Source: a virus. Taken from it: DNA of 27,156 bases. Shown piece after piece: positions 8,386 to 15,301 of the stretch (its first letter is position 1; each line of letters starts with the position of its first letter). Made by a program: the position numbers and the translations under genes. Below the pieces are notes generated by a model. That model saw only the letters and a list, made by a program, of their open reading frames with translations. It was not told the DNA's origin and ran no database searches. The stretch is from positions 1-27,156 of IMG/VR virus record IMGVR_UViG_3300036945_000783, one strand, 5' to 3'.

Positions 8386-9363
8386 CTAAAGATATTCTTT
8401 ATCTGATAAAAACTTTACTTTCTCCAAGTCCGAGTAGGGGCGAAGATCAACTTTTTCGTAATCAACACCGAAGGCGTTCTGGAAGTGTATATATGTCCAG
8501 TCAAAGTCGGGTATTAGCATAAGTTCAATAAGTTTGGTGCCTGAATTACTTAAATACAAGTTGACTAGCCCGGCTCCAGTAGGGCCTGCGACATGGGAGG
8601 CAGACATAAATAGAGTTATCTCCTCTTCGTAGGTCATATCTTCTAGGCAAACTATTTCGTAGCCTCTTGACTCGAAGAAATCCCAGAGAAACTCGTCTTG
8701 GTAATATCTAGTTCTAACTAAATGCTCGTGATCCGGATCGTCAATTAATTGCTTTAAACGAGCGTTCACGTCTTTTCTGGTTATAAATATTTTCTTAGCA
8801 GCAATGTCGTCTGCATGACCGAAGCTTCTGACTTTCTCAGCTAGAATTCTTATCCCGGTTAGAGCGTAGTCGACCTCGTGAGGCCACTCCGAAGAGCTCC
8901 ACTCGGAGAACCCCGGGTTGCCTGGTATAAAAGCAGGGTAGAGTCCATGCTCCGAGAAGAGTTCTCCATCTGCGTAGATATCGCAGGTAGTCATGCCGGC
9001 GTAAACGGTATCGAAGATAACGCCTTGGTCGCGGGTAAGTGTCACGTCCTGAGGGTACAGCTCAAGAAAAAATGGCAGGTAAGAGGCCTTGTCAATGACT
9101 TCTTGGTGCAGTTTCTTGGTGTCAGAGTTTACTGCTCCATGGATATCAAAAAGTCTTAAAGTTAGATCAGGTATTTGCGCCTTTAGCCCCTCAAAGTTGG
9201 CTAAATCTTCGTGAATGAAATGCCAGTAGTGAAGATTGTAGGTTGCAAGATAGGAGCTACCCTCGATTCGAACATAGTCGTCAGAAGGCACGGACCACTT
9301 TAGGTCAGTTATCTTGTAGAGCTGGTCAGTGACCTTTTCTATGGAGCCTGCACTCCAGCTCAT
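8386..9363 (-). CDS. Glycosyltransferase family 61-like protein
   Basis: This 325-aa protein matches the GT61 (DUF563) pattern: LHYWHFIHEDLANFEGL near residue 45, KKIFITRKDVNARLKQL in the middle, then GYEIVCLEDMTYEEEITLFMSASHVAGPTGAGLVNLYLS. The family transfers sugars, often xylose or N-acetylglucosamine, to glycans or proteins. A phage copy could decorate virion proteins, change the host surface to block superinfection, or modify the host receptor; the sequence does not decide. The gene starts 3 nt after the heme oxygenase stop and is probably cotranscribed with it. No signal peptide or membrane anchor is visible. Confidence 0.8.
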   Translation of the reverse strand: MSWSAGSIEKVTDQLYKITDLKWSVPSDDYVRIEGSSYLATYNLHYWHFIHEDLANFEGLKAQIPDLTLRLFDIHGAVNSDTKKLHQEVIDKASYLPFFLELYPQDVTLTRDQGVIFDTVYAGMTTCDIYADGELFSEHGLYPAFIPGNPGFSEWSSSEWPHEVDYALTGIRILAEKVRSFGHADDIAAKKIFITRKDVNARLKQLIDDPDHEHLVRTRYYQDEFLWDFFESRGYEIVCLEDMTYEEEITLFMSASHVAGPTGAGLVNLYLSNSGTKLIELMLIPDFDWTYIHFQNAFGVDYEKVDLRPYSDLEKVKFLSDKEYL

Positions 9364-9366
9364 AGA

Positions 9367-9957
9367 TTAGTCTGCCCACTTGCTCTGAAGACCGTCAAAA
9401 ATATTCTTCATGTGATCGAAAGCTAAGATAGCTTCGTCAATGAATTTCTGGTGGTCTTTTTCTCCGATTAAAGTGTCTAGATTCTCTCTATAGGTCTCTT
9501 TGTAGCGAACGCGGTCACCAATATCATCGAAGTCGTAGAAAGACAAAAAGTTTGGTGGGATCGAAAGGTTCCTAGCTACAAGGGCTCCGATTGCTTGACC
9601 GCCAGATAGATCGCCTAGGTAGCGGACGTAGTGGTGCGCAAGAATACGTACTTCATCCTTTTGCTGAATCAGCTCTTTGAGATGAGCTACGTAAGAAATT
9701 GTCTCATTGCAAACAACTCGGGTGCCAATGTATTCAAGGTCTGCAATGATGCGTTCAAATCGGTCAAGACGGCGGTCAAAGAATGGGAGGTTACCTTCCC
9801 ACTTTTCAATGGCTTCATAGATTGGAGCAAGCTGAGCTAGATAATCAAAGTATGCCTCTGATGGTAAATCACCCTTCATCAGAGCTGCCATAAATGGACT
9901 ACGCTCAGCGGCAACGTGTGCGTCTTTAGACGCTTCACGAACTAGCTGAGAGAGCAT
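9367..9957 (-). CDS. hmuO: Heme oxygenase
   Basis: This 196-aa protein is a biliverdin-forming heme oxygenase: heme plus O2 and electrons gives biliverdin, Fe2+ and CO. Seen directly are the proximal heme ligand His14 in REASKDAH, and the distal helix YLGDLSGGQAIG with Gly115, Asp116 and Gly119-120, the residues that position bound O2. I start at 9957 because AAGGA lies 9 nt upstream and the family normally begins just before the LREASKxxH segment. An in-frame ATG at 9999 exists but has no ribosome binding site. It follows the katG terminator, so expression needs read-through or a promoter I did not identify. It is paired with the GT61 gene. Confidence 0.9.
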   Translation of the reverse strand: MLSQLVREASKDAHVAAERSPFMAALMKGDLPSEAYFDYLAQLAPIYEAIEKWEGNLPFFDRRLDRFERIIADLEYIGTRVVCNETISYVAHLKELIQQKDEVRILAHHYVRYLGDLSGGQAIGALVARNLSIPPNFLSFYDFDDIGDRVRYKETYRENLDTLIGEKDHQKFIDEAILAFDHMKNIFDGLQSKWAD

Positions 9958-10003
9958 TAGGTAATCCTTACTGGTTGGGGAGGGTTTAAATTCTAACATA
10001 AAT

Positions 10004-10048
10004 AAAAAGACGCGGGCCCGATCGAGTACTCCCGATCCAAAGCCCGCG
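10004..10048 (-). terminator. Terminator after katG
   Basis: A CGCGGGC/GCCCGCG stem (10011-10017 with 10042-10048) contains a second small hairpin in its loop. On the minus strand it is followed by TTTTT. It ends the lysis/katG operon and separates it from the heme oxygenase gene. Confidence 0.85.
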
Positions 10049-10063
10049 CCTCTCTTATCTAGT

Positions 10064-12253
10064 TTACTTGAAGTTATCCAGCTGGGTGAGCTTGTACCAA
10101 ACCCACATGAAGTCCTCAGCAAACTTCTTAAGTGCATCGTCAGAAGCGTAAACCTCGGCGAGTGCACGTAGAACCGAGTTAGATGCGAAGACTAGGTCTG
10201 CGCGGGTAGCAGTCCACTTACGCTCTCCGTTGAAGTAGGAGTGCGAGCCATAGACGCCCTTCTGTCCAGCCTTCGGAGCCCAAGCAATGTTGATATCCAA
10301 AAGGTTACGGAAGTAGGAGTTATCTAGAACGCCTGGAGTCTCTGTCAGAACACCGTGCTTGGTGTCACCGTGAGTTACACCTAGAACACGTAGACCACCA
10401 ACAAGAACTGTCATGTCTGGAGGAGTCAAGCCAAGTAGGGCTGCCTTCTCTAGAAGTAGACGCTCTGCGATGTCTTCGGTTCCTTCAGGAATCCAGTTAG
10501 TGAATCCGTCAGCTAGAGGCTTCAGGTGGTTGAATGACTCGACGTCAGTCCACTCCTGAGTAGTGTCAGTGCGCCAGTTGCGGAACGGGATCTGCTCGGA
10601 GTGGCCAGCCAAGGATGCGGCACGTTCAATTGCAACGTTAGCTCCAAGGATGATCAAATCAGACTTAGTCAAGTTGATGTGATTAGACAACTGCATTGAC
10701 TGTAGTAGCTCTACAACGTCACGAATCTCTTCGGCGTTGTTTGACTCCCAGCTGATCTGTGGCTCTAGTAGAACGCGAGCGCCATTAGCACCACCGCGCT
10801 TATCAGAGTTACGGAAGCTAGAAATAGCAGACCACGCAGTGCGGATTAGCTTAGGTGCCAGCTCTGGGTTGATGTCAATCGCACGCAAGATTTCTGCCTT
10901 CAGCAAGTAAAGCTGTGGAGCAGAGATTGGTGACACTGATGACTCTCCAATAACTGGGTCCTGCCAAATTAGATCTTCGATAGGAGCTTCCGAACCAACG
11001 TAACGAGCGCGAGGGCCCATGTCACGATGGGTCAGCTTAAACCAGGCACGTGCGAAGACGTCGGTGAAGTAGTCGAAGTCTGCAAGGAACTTCTTGCAAA
11101 TCTCGTCGTACTTTTCATCGCCGAAACGTAGAGCCAGGTCTGTGGTGAGCATGCGAATCTCCACAAACTCGTCCTTGTGAGCGTGAGGAGCTAGGTGCAC
11201 CTCGTCTGCTACTGGACGCCACTGCTTTGCACCAGCTGGAGACTCTTCGAGCTCCCACTTGTCGTAGCCGTAGATCATCTCTAGGTAGCCGTTGTCCCAC
11301 TTAGTTGGGTTCGGGGTCCAAGTAACTTCTAGACCAGAAGAGATTGTATCTTCTGAGTGGCCCTTGCCCTGTGAGTTGGCCCAGCCGAGGTTCGCCTGGT
11401 GAATCTCTCCACCTTCTGGTTCAACGCCAACCTGCGAAGCATCGCCAGCACCATGAGTCTTACCGAAAGCGTGACCACCTGCGATAAGCGCAACGGTTTC
11501 TTCGTCGTTCATGGCCATGCGCTTGAAGGTTTCGCGGATGTCTGCAGCAGCTAGCTTGAAGTCTGGGTTACCATCTGGACCTTCAGGGTTTACGTAAATA
11601 AGACCCATCTGAACCGCAGCTAGTGGACCCTCTAGAGTTTCAGCAGCGCGTGACTCGTCGTAACGCTTGTTAGTTAGCCACTCGGTTTCTGAGCCCCAGT
11701 AGGTGTTGTCTGGCTCCCAAACGTCTTCGCGTCCGCCAGAGAATCCGAAGGTAGGGAATCCCATGTCTTCGAGTGCAACGTTACCTGCAAGGATCATTAG
11801 GTCTGCCCACGAAATCTTCTTGCCATACTTCTGCTTGATTGGCCAAAGTAGGCGACGAGCCTTGTCAAGGTTTACGTTGTCAGGCCATGAGTTTAGAGGC
11901 GCAAAGCGCTGAAGGCCCTGACCCGCACCGCCACGACCGTCGCTAGTACGGTAAGTACCAGCTGAGTGCCAAGCCATGCGAATAAAGAATGGACCGTAGT
12001 GACCGTAGTCTGCTGGCCACATCGGGTGAGAGGTCTTCATAACCTCGGTGATGTCTGCCTTAACTGCTGCCAAGTCTAGAGACTCGAATTCTTCGGCGTA
12101 GTCAAACATATCCGTGTAGAATGGGTCGCTCTTTGGTGAGTTGTGGGTCAGTGCATCGGTAGTTAGCTGGTTTGGCCACCACTTAGTTGTGTTGCTGGTG
12201 CCGGTCACGTTAGACGCCCCGTGCGGAACTGGGCATTTTGCCTCGTCTGTCAT
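10064..12253 (-). CDS. katG: Catalase-peroxidase KatG
   Basis: This 729-aa full-length bifunctional heme enzyme decomposes H2O2 (catalase) and oxidises substrates (peroxidase). Distal residues Arg92, Trp95 and His96 lie in IRMAWHSAGTYR and the proximal heme ligand His261 in GGHAFGKTHG. Tyr220 (GLIYVNPEG) and Met246 (RMAMND) complete the Trp-Tyr-Met crosslink needed for catalase activity; the Tyr-Met and Met-His spacings equal those of M. tuberculosis KatG. The C-terminal pseudo-domain is complete, with no frameshift. A GGAGAGG site inside the end of the preceding 75-aa gene drives its ATG, so it is translationally coupled to a phage gene. CTAG-rich codon use resembles its neighbours, which argues against very recent transfer. 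Confidence 0.97.
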   Translation of the reverse strand: MTDEAKCPVPHGASNVTGTSNTTKWWPNQLTTDALTHNSPKSDPFYTDMFDYAEEFESLDLAAVKADITEVMKTSHPMWPADYGHYGPFFIRMAWHSAGTYRTSDGRGGAGQGLQRFAPLNSWPDNVNLDKARRLLWPIKQKYGKKISWADLMILAGNVALEDMGFPTFGFSGGREDVWEPDNTYWGSETEWLTNKRYDESRAAETLEGPLAAVQMGLIYVNPEGPDGNPDFKLAAADIRETFKRMAMNDEETVALIAGGHAFGKTHGAGDASQVGVEPEGGEIHQANLGWANSQGKGHSEDTISSGLEVTWTPNPTKWDNGYLEMIYGYDKWELEESPAGAKQWRPVADEVHLAPHAHKDEFVEIRMLTTDLALRFGDEKYDEICKKFLADFDYFTDVFARAWFKLTHRDMGPRARYVGSEAPIEDLIWQDPVIGESSVSPISAPQLYLLKAEILRAIDINPELAPKLIRTAWSAISSFRNSDKRGGANGARVLLEPQISWESNNAEEIRDVVELLQSMQLSNHINLTKSDLIILGANVAIERAASLAGHSEQIPFRNWRTDTTQEWTDVESFNHLKPLADGFTNWIPEGTEDIAERLLLEKAALLGLTPPDMTVLVGGLRVLGVTHGDTKHGVLTETPGVLDNSYFRNLLDINIAWAPKAGQKGVYGSHSYFNGERKWTATRADLVFASNSVLRALAEVYASDDALKKFAEDFMWVWYKLTQLDNFK

Positions 12254-12481
12254 TTATACCTCTCCTGAGTTTGATTTGTTCATAGCTGTGCACACAATAC
12301 GTGCAATTTTGTCGGCAAACATTAGCTGTTGCTCTTCTACCGAGTTAAACACTCCGCCTACCGTTGCAAATTCCAAAACCTTTGCACTTCCAGAAAGAAT
12401 TTCATTAACGCGAGCAGCAACAAGCATTGCAAAACGCTCCTGCTGTAGTTCAACGTTATATTGATCAATCAGTTCTTGCAT
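12254..12481 (-). CDS. Hypothetical 75-aa helical protein upstream of katG
   Basis: This small, acidic, helix-rich protein begins MQELIDQYNVELQQERFAML. It has no recognisable domain, cysteine pair or membrane segment. Its ATG overlaps the stop of the helix-turn-helix gene (TAATG), and its stop codon lies directly before the katG ATG. It therefore links the regulator and KatG in one coupled operon. It contains katG's ribosome binding site in its last codons. The function is unknown. Confidence 0.75.
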   Translation of the reverse strand: MQELIDQYNVELQQERFAMLVAARVNEILSGSAKVLEFATVGGVFNSVEEQQLMFADKIARIVCTAMNKSNSGEV

Positions 12482-13068
12482 TAAATCTCCTTAGCTAGTC
12501 GGTTGTCTTTTAGAATCGGCTGGTAAACCTTAGACTTTGCAGTCTTCGGCTGAATGTAGCCATAGCGAGCCAAACGGAAGCGAATCGCACCGTGAGTAAT
12601 ACCTAAACGCTTAGCCAAACGGTAAAGGGTAACTCCTTCAACAGTTCGAGCGTGGTTAAGTAGCTCTGTGTACTCTTCAGCTTCTGCGCGGTACTTAGTT
12701 CCATTGGCACGAACCTGCTGAGCGTACGGCTGAAGTTCTAGAAGGCGCTTCAATGTTTCTGGTGAAGGCTCTATGTATTCCTTAGGCTTCTTCTCCTGAA
12801 TTACCGGAGGCTCCGGGATGTCAATGTTGAGCGGAAAAGCTGAACCAGCCGGTAACTTGTCTGCCGAGTTAGATATCTGTCGGATTCGCTCTCTGGTCAA
12901 TCCTGAAGCGTTTGAGATTGCTTCGTAGGTCCAGTTTGCCTCAACTAGTTCCTTAATCAGCCGATCTCTGCGCAAATTGTCAGTGATTAGCTCGAACTCT
13001 GCGTTGATGCTTTCAGGTAGGCGCTGGTTTTTCTTGATGTATTTCTTATCGTCGCTAGTAGTAGTCAT
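12481..13068 (-). CDS. DNA-binding protein with two helix-turn-helix segments
   Basis: This 195-aa protein has an N-terminal helix-turn-helix (NWTYEAISNASGLTRERIRQIS) resembling sigma factor region 4.2, a proline-rich linker around residues 85-100, and a second helix-turn-helix (TLYRLAKRLGITHGAIRFRLA) near the C-terminus. A lysine-rich tail follows. It could be a transcription regulator of late or accessory genes, or a small terminase-like DNA-recognition protein; sequence alone does not separate these. It lies in the lysis/katG operon. The 166-aa protein at 15302-15802 has the same two-headed plan, suggesting related roles. Confidence 0.8.
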   Translation of the reverse strand: MTTTSDDKKYIKKNQRLPESINAEFELITDNLRRDRLIKELVEANWTYEAISNASGLTRERIRQISNSADKLPAGSAFPLNIDIPEPPVIQEKKPKEYIEPSPETLKRLLELQPYAQQVRANGTKYRAEAEEYTELLNHARTVEGVTLYRLAKRLGITHGAIRFRLARYGYIQPKTAKSKVYQPILKDNRLAKEI

Positions 13069-13079
13069 TTTTCTCTCTT

Positions 13080-13427
13080 TTATCGGATGAAGCGCTTTCT
13101 ACCGATATTGTCATTATCTTCGATAAGTACAACACGGTAGTCGTCAGATGTCAAGTTTTCGCTGTCGGAACCAATTCGAACGTCAGTAACGTGAACCATA
13201 GACTCCAGAAGAGTAACCATTCGCTGGATCTCGTCGGTTTCCGCTAGTTCCGGGCACCAAATCTCTACGGCGCAGTCTGTCATTTCGAAAAGACCGCTAG
13301 TGGGGATTAGATCTCTGAAGTCATCATAGTCGTGAACGCTAAAGGTTCTATTTTTCTTAGGCTGTGGCAATTTAGTCGTTTGTCTTTCTCTTGATGGTGC
13401 CTTCGATGTGTACGTCATTGAAATCAT
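13080..13427 (-). CDS. Hypothetical 115-aa protein
   Basis: The basic N-terminus (MISMTYTSKAPSRERQTTK) is followed by an acidic alpha/beta domain (DYDDFRDLIPTSGLFEMTDCAVEIWCPELAE...). I choose the ATG at 13427 because GGAG lies 6 nt upstream; longer frames would run far back into the neighbouring membrane gene. It overlaps the end of the 53-aa membrane protein in another frame, a compact phage arrangement. No known domain is recognised. Confidence 0.7.
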   Translation of the reverse strand: MISMTYTSKAPSRERQTTKLPQPKKNRTFSVHDYDDFRDLIPTSGLFEMTDCAVEIWCPELAETDEIQRMVTLLESMVHVTDVRIGSDSENLTSDDYRVVLIEDNDNIGRKRFIR

Positions 13428-13533
13428 CAGGAGCTCCAAGGAACACAAATATGGCTGCAATAGACGCAATTATGAATAGCAGAAATAGTACGGACGCTAT
13501 GCCGAGAGCAATTAGGAATAGTGCCTCTTGCAT
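13372..13533 (-). CDS. Small one-helix membrane protein (53 aa), holin candidate
   Basis: The translation begins MQEALFLIALGIASVLFLLF and has one long hydrophobic helix at about residues 4-32, followed by a charged tail ending TIKRKTND. The ATG overlaps the stop of the previous 55-aa gene (TAATG). Its small size, single membrane helix and position downstream of an endolysin fit a holin, pinholin or spanin-like lysis protein, but no family match can be claimed. Confidence 0.7.
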   Translation of the reverse strand: MQEALFLIALGIASVLFLLFIIASIAAIFVFLGAPDDFNDVHIEGTIKRKTND

Positions 13534-13700
13534 TAGTAGTCAGATCTGCGAGGTGACAGTGTGGCTAACGCGATAGACGCTAGTCCAAATGCAAGGCTGA
13601 GATTCGGAGCAATAAACGCCGATATCAGTGAAGCAACAATAGAGACAACGGACAAAACCGAAGTCCAAACTATTGAACGTAGGAAAAGATAGATGCGCAC
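13533..13700 (-). CDS. Small two-helix membrane protein (55 aa, GTG start), holin candidate
   Basis: GTG at 13700 is preceded by AGAGAGGA and opens a frame beginning MRIYLFLRSIVWTSVLSVVS. Hydrophobic helices lie at about residues 4-30 and 34-48, and the C-terminus is basic/charged (SPRRSDY). It starts 2 nt after the 68-aa gene's stop and ends overlapping the next ATG. Two short membrane helices with a charged tail are typical of small holins. It is easily missed because of its size and GTG start. Confidence 0.7.
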   Translation of the reverse strand: MRIYLFLRSIVWTSVLSVVSIVASLISAFIAPNLSLAFGLASIALATLSPRRSDY

Positions 13701-13702
13701 GT

Positions 13703-13909
13703 TTAGTCCTCTCTGTTAGTGCGGTAAATAGTTGAGTTCTTGTGCTCAGGGTATACGACACCGAGAAGAGGTCCAGGGATGCTCTTCTTGTGTTTGCGAA
13801 TGCGTAAAACCGTACGGAGGTTGCTGATTGTGCGTACTACAGTTGGTGCTGCAATGACCGCTACAACCAACAACCATCCGAGGGTCGTAGTTAAGGTTTC
13901 ATAATTCAT
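13703..13909 (-). CDS. Small one-helix membrane protein (68 aa)
   Basis: The product begins MNYETLTTTLGWLLVVAVIA, with one hydrophobic helix at about residues 10-26 and then a basic cytoplasmic-looking tail (RTVLRIRKHKKSIPG). It is the first gene of the lysis/katG operon. There is no ribosome binding site, but a TTGCAT-17-TATGCT promoter ends only 6 nt before the ATG, so the mRNA is probably leaderless. A lysis role (holin or antiholin) is inferred from the neighbourhood. Confidence 0.75.
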   Translation of the reverse strand: MNYETLTTTLGWLLVVAVIAAPTVVRTISNLRTVLRIRKHKKSIPGPLLGVVYPEHKNSTIYRTNRED

Positions 13910-13915
13910 AGGGCT

Positions 13916-13944
13916 AGCATAACACTAATAGCGGATATATGCAA
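13916..13944 (-). promoter_or_regulatory. Promoter for the membrane protein-HTH-katG operon, leaderless
   Basis: TTGCAT (13939-13944) and TATGCT (13916-13921) are separated by exactly 17 nt. The expected start point is at or next to the A of the ATG at 13909. Leaderless mRNAs are common in Actinobacteria. Confidence 0.7.
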
Positions 13945-13952
13945 CCTTTGTA

Positions 13953-14219
13953 TTATTTAGATCTCGAAGGTGGAACCAAGCCCTTTAGTTTGCTTGGCTT
14001 CAACTTGGCGAAGAACTTTGGCTTCTGGCCGTACTTAACCCATTCGTAAACAAAGATGCAGGCAGCGATTAGTAAGCCTAGGGATTCTGCCTGAACAATG
14101 TAGTAAGGGGTTGGGTCAATTAGGTATGTGTCCCACGGGAAAGTGTAGGTGACAACAGGGAACGCAATGGCGTTTCCAAATACAACTGCGAGCACGATGC
14201 TCTTATAAACGTTTTTCAT
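13953..14219 (-). CDS. Two-helix membrane protein (88 aa), possible holin
   Basis: The start is taken at 14219 because AAGGAGAG directly precedes it; an upstream in-frame ATG at 14243 has no ribosome binding site. The product begins MKNVYKSIVLAVVFGNAIAF, with hydrophobic helices at about residues 6-24 and 42-57, then a basic tail with KPKFFAKLKPSKLKG. It lies between the endolysin and the smaller membrane genes. The layout (two helices, strongly basic C-terminus) fits class II holins. It has its own promoter upstream and probably forms a separate unit. Confidence 0.75.
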   Translation of the reverse strand: MKNVYKSIVLAVVFGNAIAFPVVTYTFPWDTYLIDPTPYYIVQAESLGLLIAACIFVYEWVKYGQKPKFFAKLKPSKLKGLVPPSRSK

Positions 14220-14253
14220 TTCTCTCCTTATGTCGTTTGTCATTTGTCATTAG

Positions 14254-14282
14254 ACGGTACTGCATAAATTTTTATTTGTCAA
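14254..14282 (-). promoter_or_regulatory. Promoter of the 88-aa membrane protein gene
   Basis: A consensus TTGACA (14277-14282) is followed after 17 nt by TACCGT (14254-14259). The leader contains a tandem ATGACAA repeat before the ribosome binding site. Confidence 0.55.
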
Positions 14283-14295
14283 GCTAGAGAGAAGA

Positions 14296-14315
14296 GCCCC
14301 TCCCGAGAGAGGGGC
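14296..14315 (-). terminator. Terminator after the endolysin
   Basis: A 7-bp GCCCCTC/GAGGGGC stem with a 6-nt loop is followed on the minus strand by a pyrimidine-rich run (TCTTCTCTCT), a moderately strong terminator. It lies directly after the endolysin stop codon. Confidence 0.7.
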
Positions 14316-14326
14316 CCTCTCGGTTT

Positions 14327-15082
14327 CTAGTTGTTTGTTTCTATAAGTCGAGTGTATGTAACCTCAACGTTGCCGTTTCCTTTTGCCCAGCGGCGGATGG
14401 ACACTATTTCAGTCCGATCTCCTTTTCGACCTCCGGCGTGGAGCATCTCATCGGGTCCAATGTAGATACCAGTGTGAAAGGCGCTGTTCGAGCCTTTACG
14501 GGTAAACGCCACTATATCTCCAAGCTTTGGCTCAGTCACAAACTCCCCCGAGTTTTTCTGCGCTGTAGCACCGTGGTAGAGATTGACTCCGACATTGCCG
14601 TATGTCCACATAACTAGACCTGAGCAGTCCCACCCGTCCGGGGTGGATCCTGTTAGCACGTACCAGGTCTTGCCAACATACTTTTTGGTTGCAGCTATTG
14701 CTTTGTTGAGATTTTTTGTGTCTCTAGCAATTTTTTCTAGACGCGCAATCTCTGCCTCAAGTTCCGCCTGCTTGCGCTCAGCGTCTGATTCGATTTTGTC
14801 TTGTCTAGCTTTTTCTTGTGCTAGCCACTCCACTGATCCAATCTCAGCCTCTTCGGTTGAGAATATTGGACCTGTTGAGAGTGGTGATACTTTTACCGGC
14901 CCAGAAAGAACGCTCTTAACCCTTACAGGTGAAGCAGTGATCAGTTCTGGTGCAACAGTTACCTGTCGCACGGTTGGTGACTCCTTGGATCCAACACTCG
15001 CGTCTGTTAATTGTGCGAATGCTGCCGTAGAGCTTGTCATCACTAGCGCTATTACGCTAATTGAAATGAACCTTTTTTGCAT
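14327..15082 (-). CDS. Secreted NlpC/P60 endopeptidase, probable endolysin
   Basis: This 251-aa protein has a Sec signal peptide (residues 1-23, basic start, hydrophobic core, AFA cleavage box), a Ser/Pro/Val-rich stretch, a charged coiled coil at about 77-125, and a C-terminal NlpC/P60 domain. The catalytic residues are Cys153 in GWDCSG, His203 in SAFHTGIYIG and His215 in MLHAGG. Such enzymes cut peptidoglycan stem peptides. The signal peptide suggests export without a holin (signal-arrest or Sec-type lysin). The plan also resembles actinobacterial RipA-like hydrolases, so a host origin is possible. It has its own promoter, a long leader of about 175 nt and a terminator. Confidence 0.88.
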   Translation of the reverse strand: MQKRFISISVIALVMTSSTAAFAQLTDASVGSKESPTVRQVTVAPELITASPVRVKSVLSGPVKVSPLSTGPIFSTEEAEIGSVEWLAQEKARQDKIESDAERKQAELEAEIARLEKIARDTKNLNKAIAATKKYVGKTWYVLTGSTPDGWDCSGLVMWTYGNVGVNLYHGATAQKNSGEFVTEPKLGDIVAFTRKGSNSAFHTGIYIGPDEMLHAGGRKGDRTEIVSIRRWAKGNGNVEVTYTRLIETNN

Positions 15083-15259
15083 TGGCGACCTACCTTTCAG
15101 AATTTGAATACCTTAGTACTCGGTCGTTTCTTGTTTTGTGGTTTTCTTTCACTATTCAGTTATGGTGTTGCACTCTAGCACGAAAGTCCCAGAGATGCTA
15201 AAAAGCACACCCTATGCTTTTAGTGCCAGGATGTGCCCTCCGTTAAAAAGGATAGCACA
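15083..15259 (-). promoter_or_regulatory. Structured 5' leader of the endolysin gene
   Basis: The predicted mRNA has about 175 nt before the endolysin start. Segment 15229-15236 can pair with 15205-15212 (8 bp including one G-U). Alternatively, 15215-15223 can pair with 15198-15207. The two hairpins share bases and exclude each other, as in attenuators or riboswitches. An AACGGAGGGC stretch lies upstream of them. The final ribosome binding site is GAAAGGTAGG. Confidence 0.45.
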
Positions 15260-15265
15260 AAAAAG

Positions 15266-15294
15266 ACCCTAGTAGGCCATTTTTTGTTTGTCAA
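15266..15294 (-). promoter_or_regulatory. Promoter of the endolysin gene
   Basis: TTGACA (15289-15294) is separated by 17 nt from TAGGGT (15266-15271). It lies just downstream of the 166-aa helix-turn-helix gene's stop codon. Confidence 0.65.
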
Positions 15295-15301
15295 ATCGTA
15301 A

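Noticed and set aside
9958-10167. Longer N-terminal extension of the heme oxygenase
   Set aside because: It overlaps the katG end and the katG terminator. The family starts near LVREASKDAH and a ribosome binding site precedes 9957.
13540-13761. 73-aa frame on the minus strand
   Set aside because: It overlaps the better-supported 68-aa and 55-aa genes, which have start signals and membrane-protein composition.
15083-15259. c-di-AMP (ydaO-type) riboswitch in front of the endolysin
   Set aside because: Only a short ACGGAGG resemblance is present. The rest of the conserved core is not visible, although such switches do control cell-wall hydrolases in Actinobacteria.
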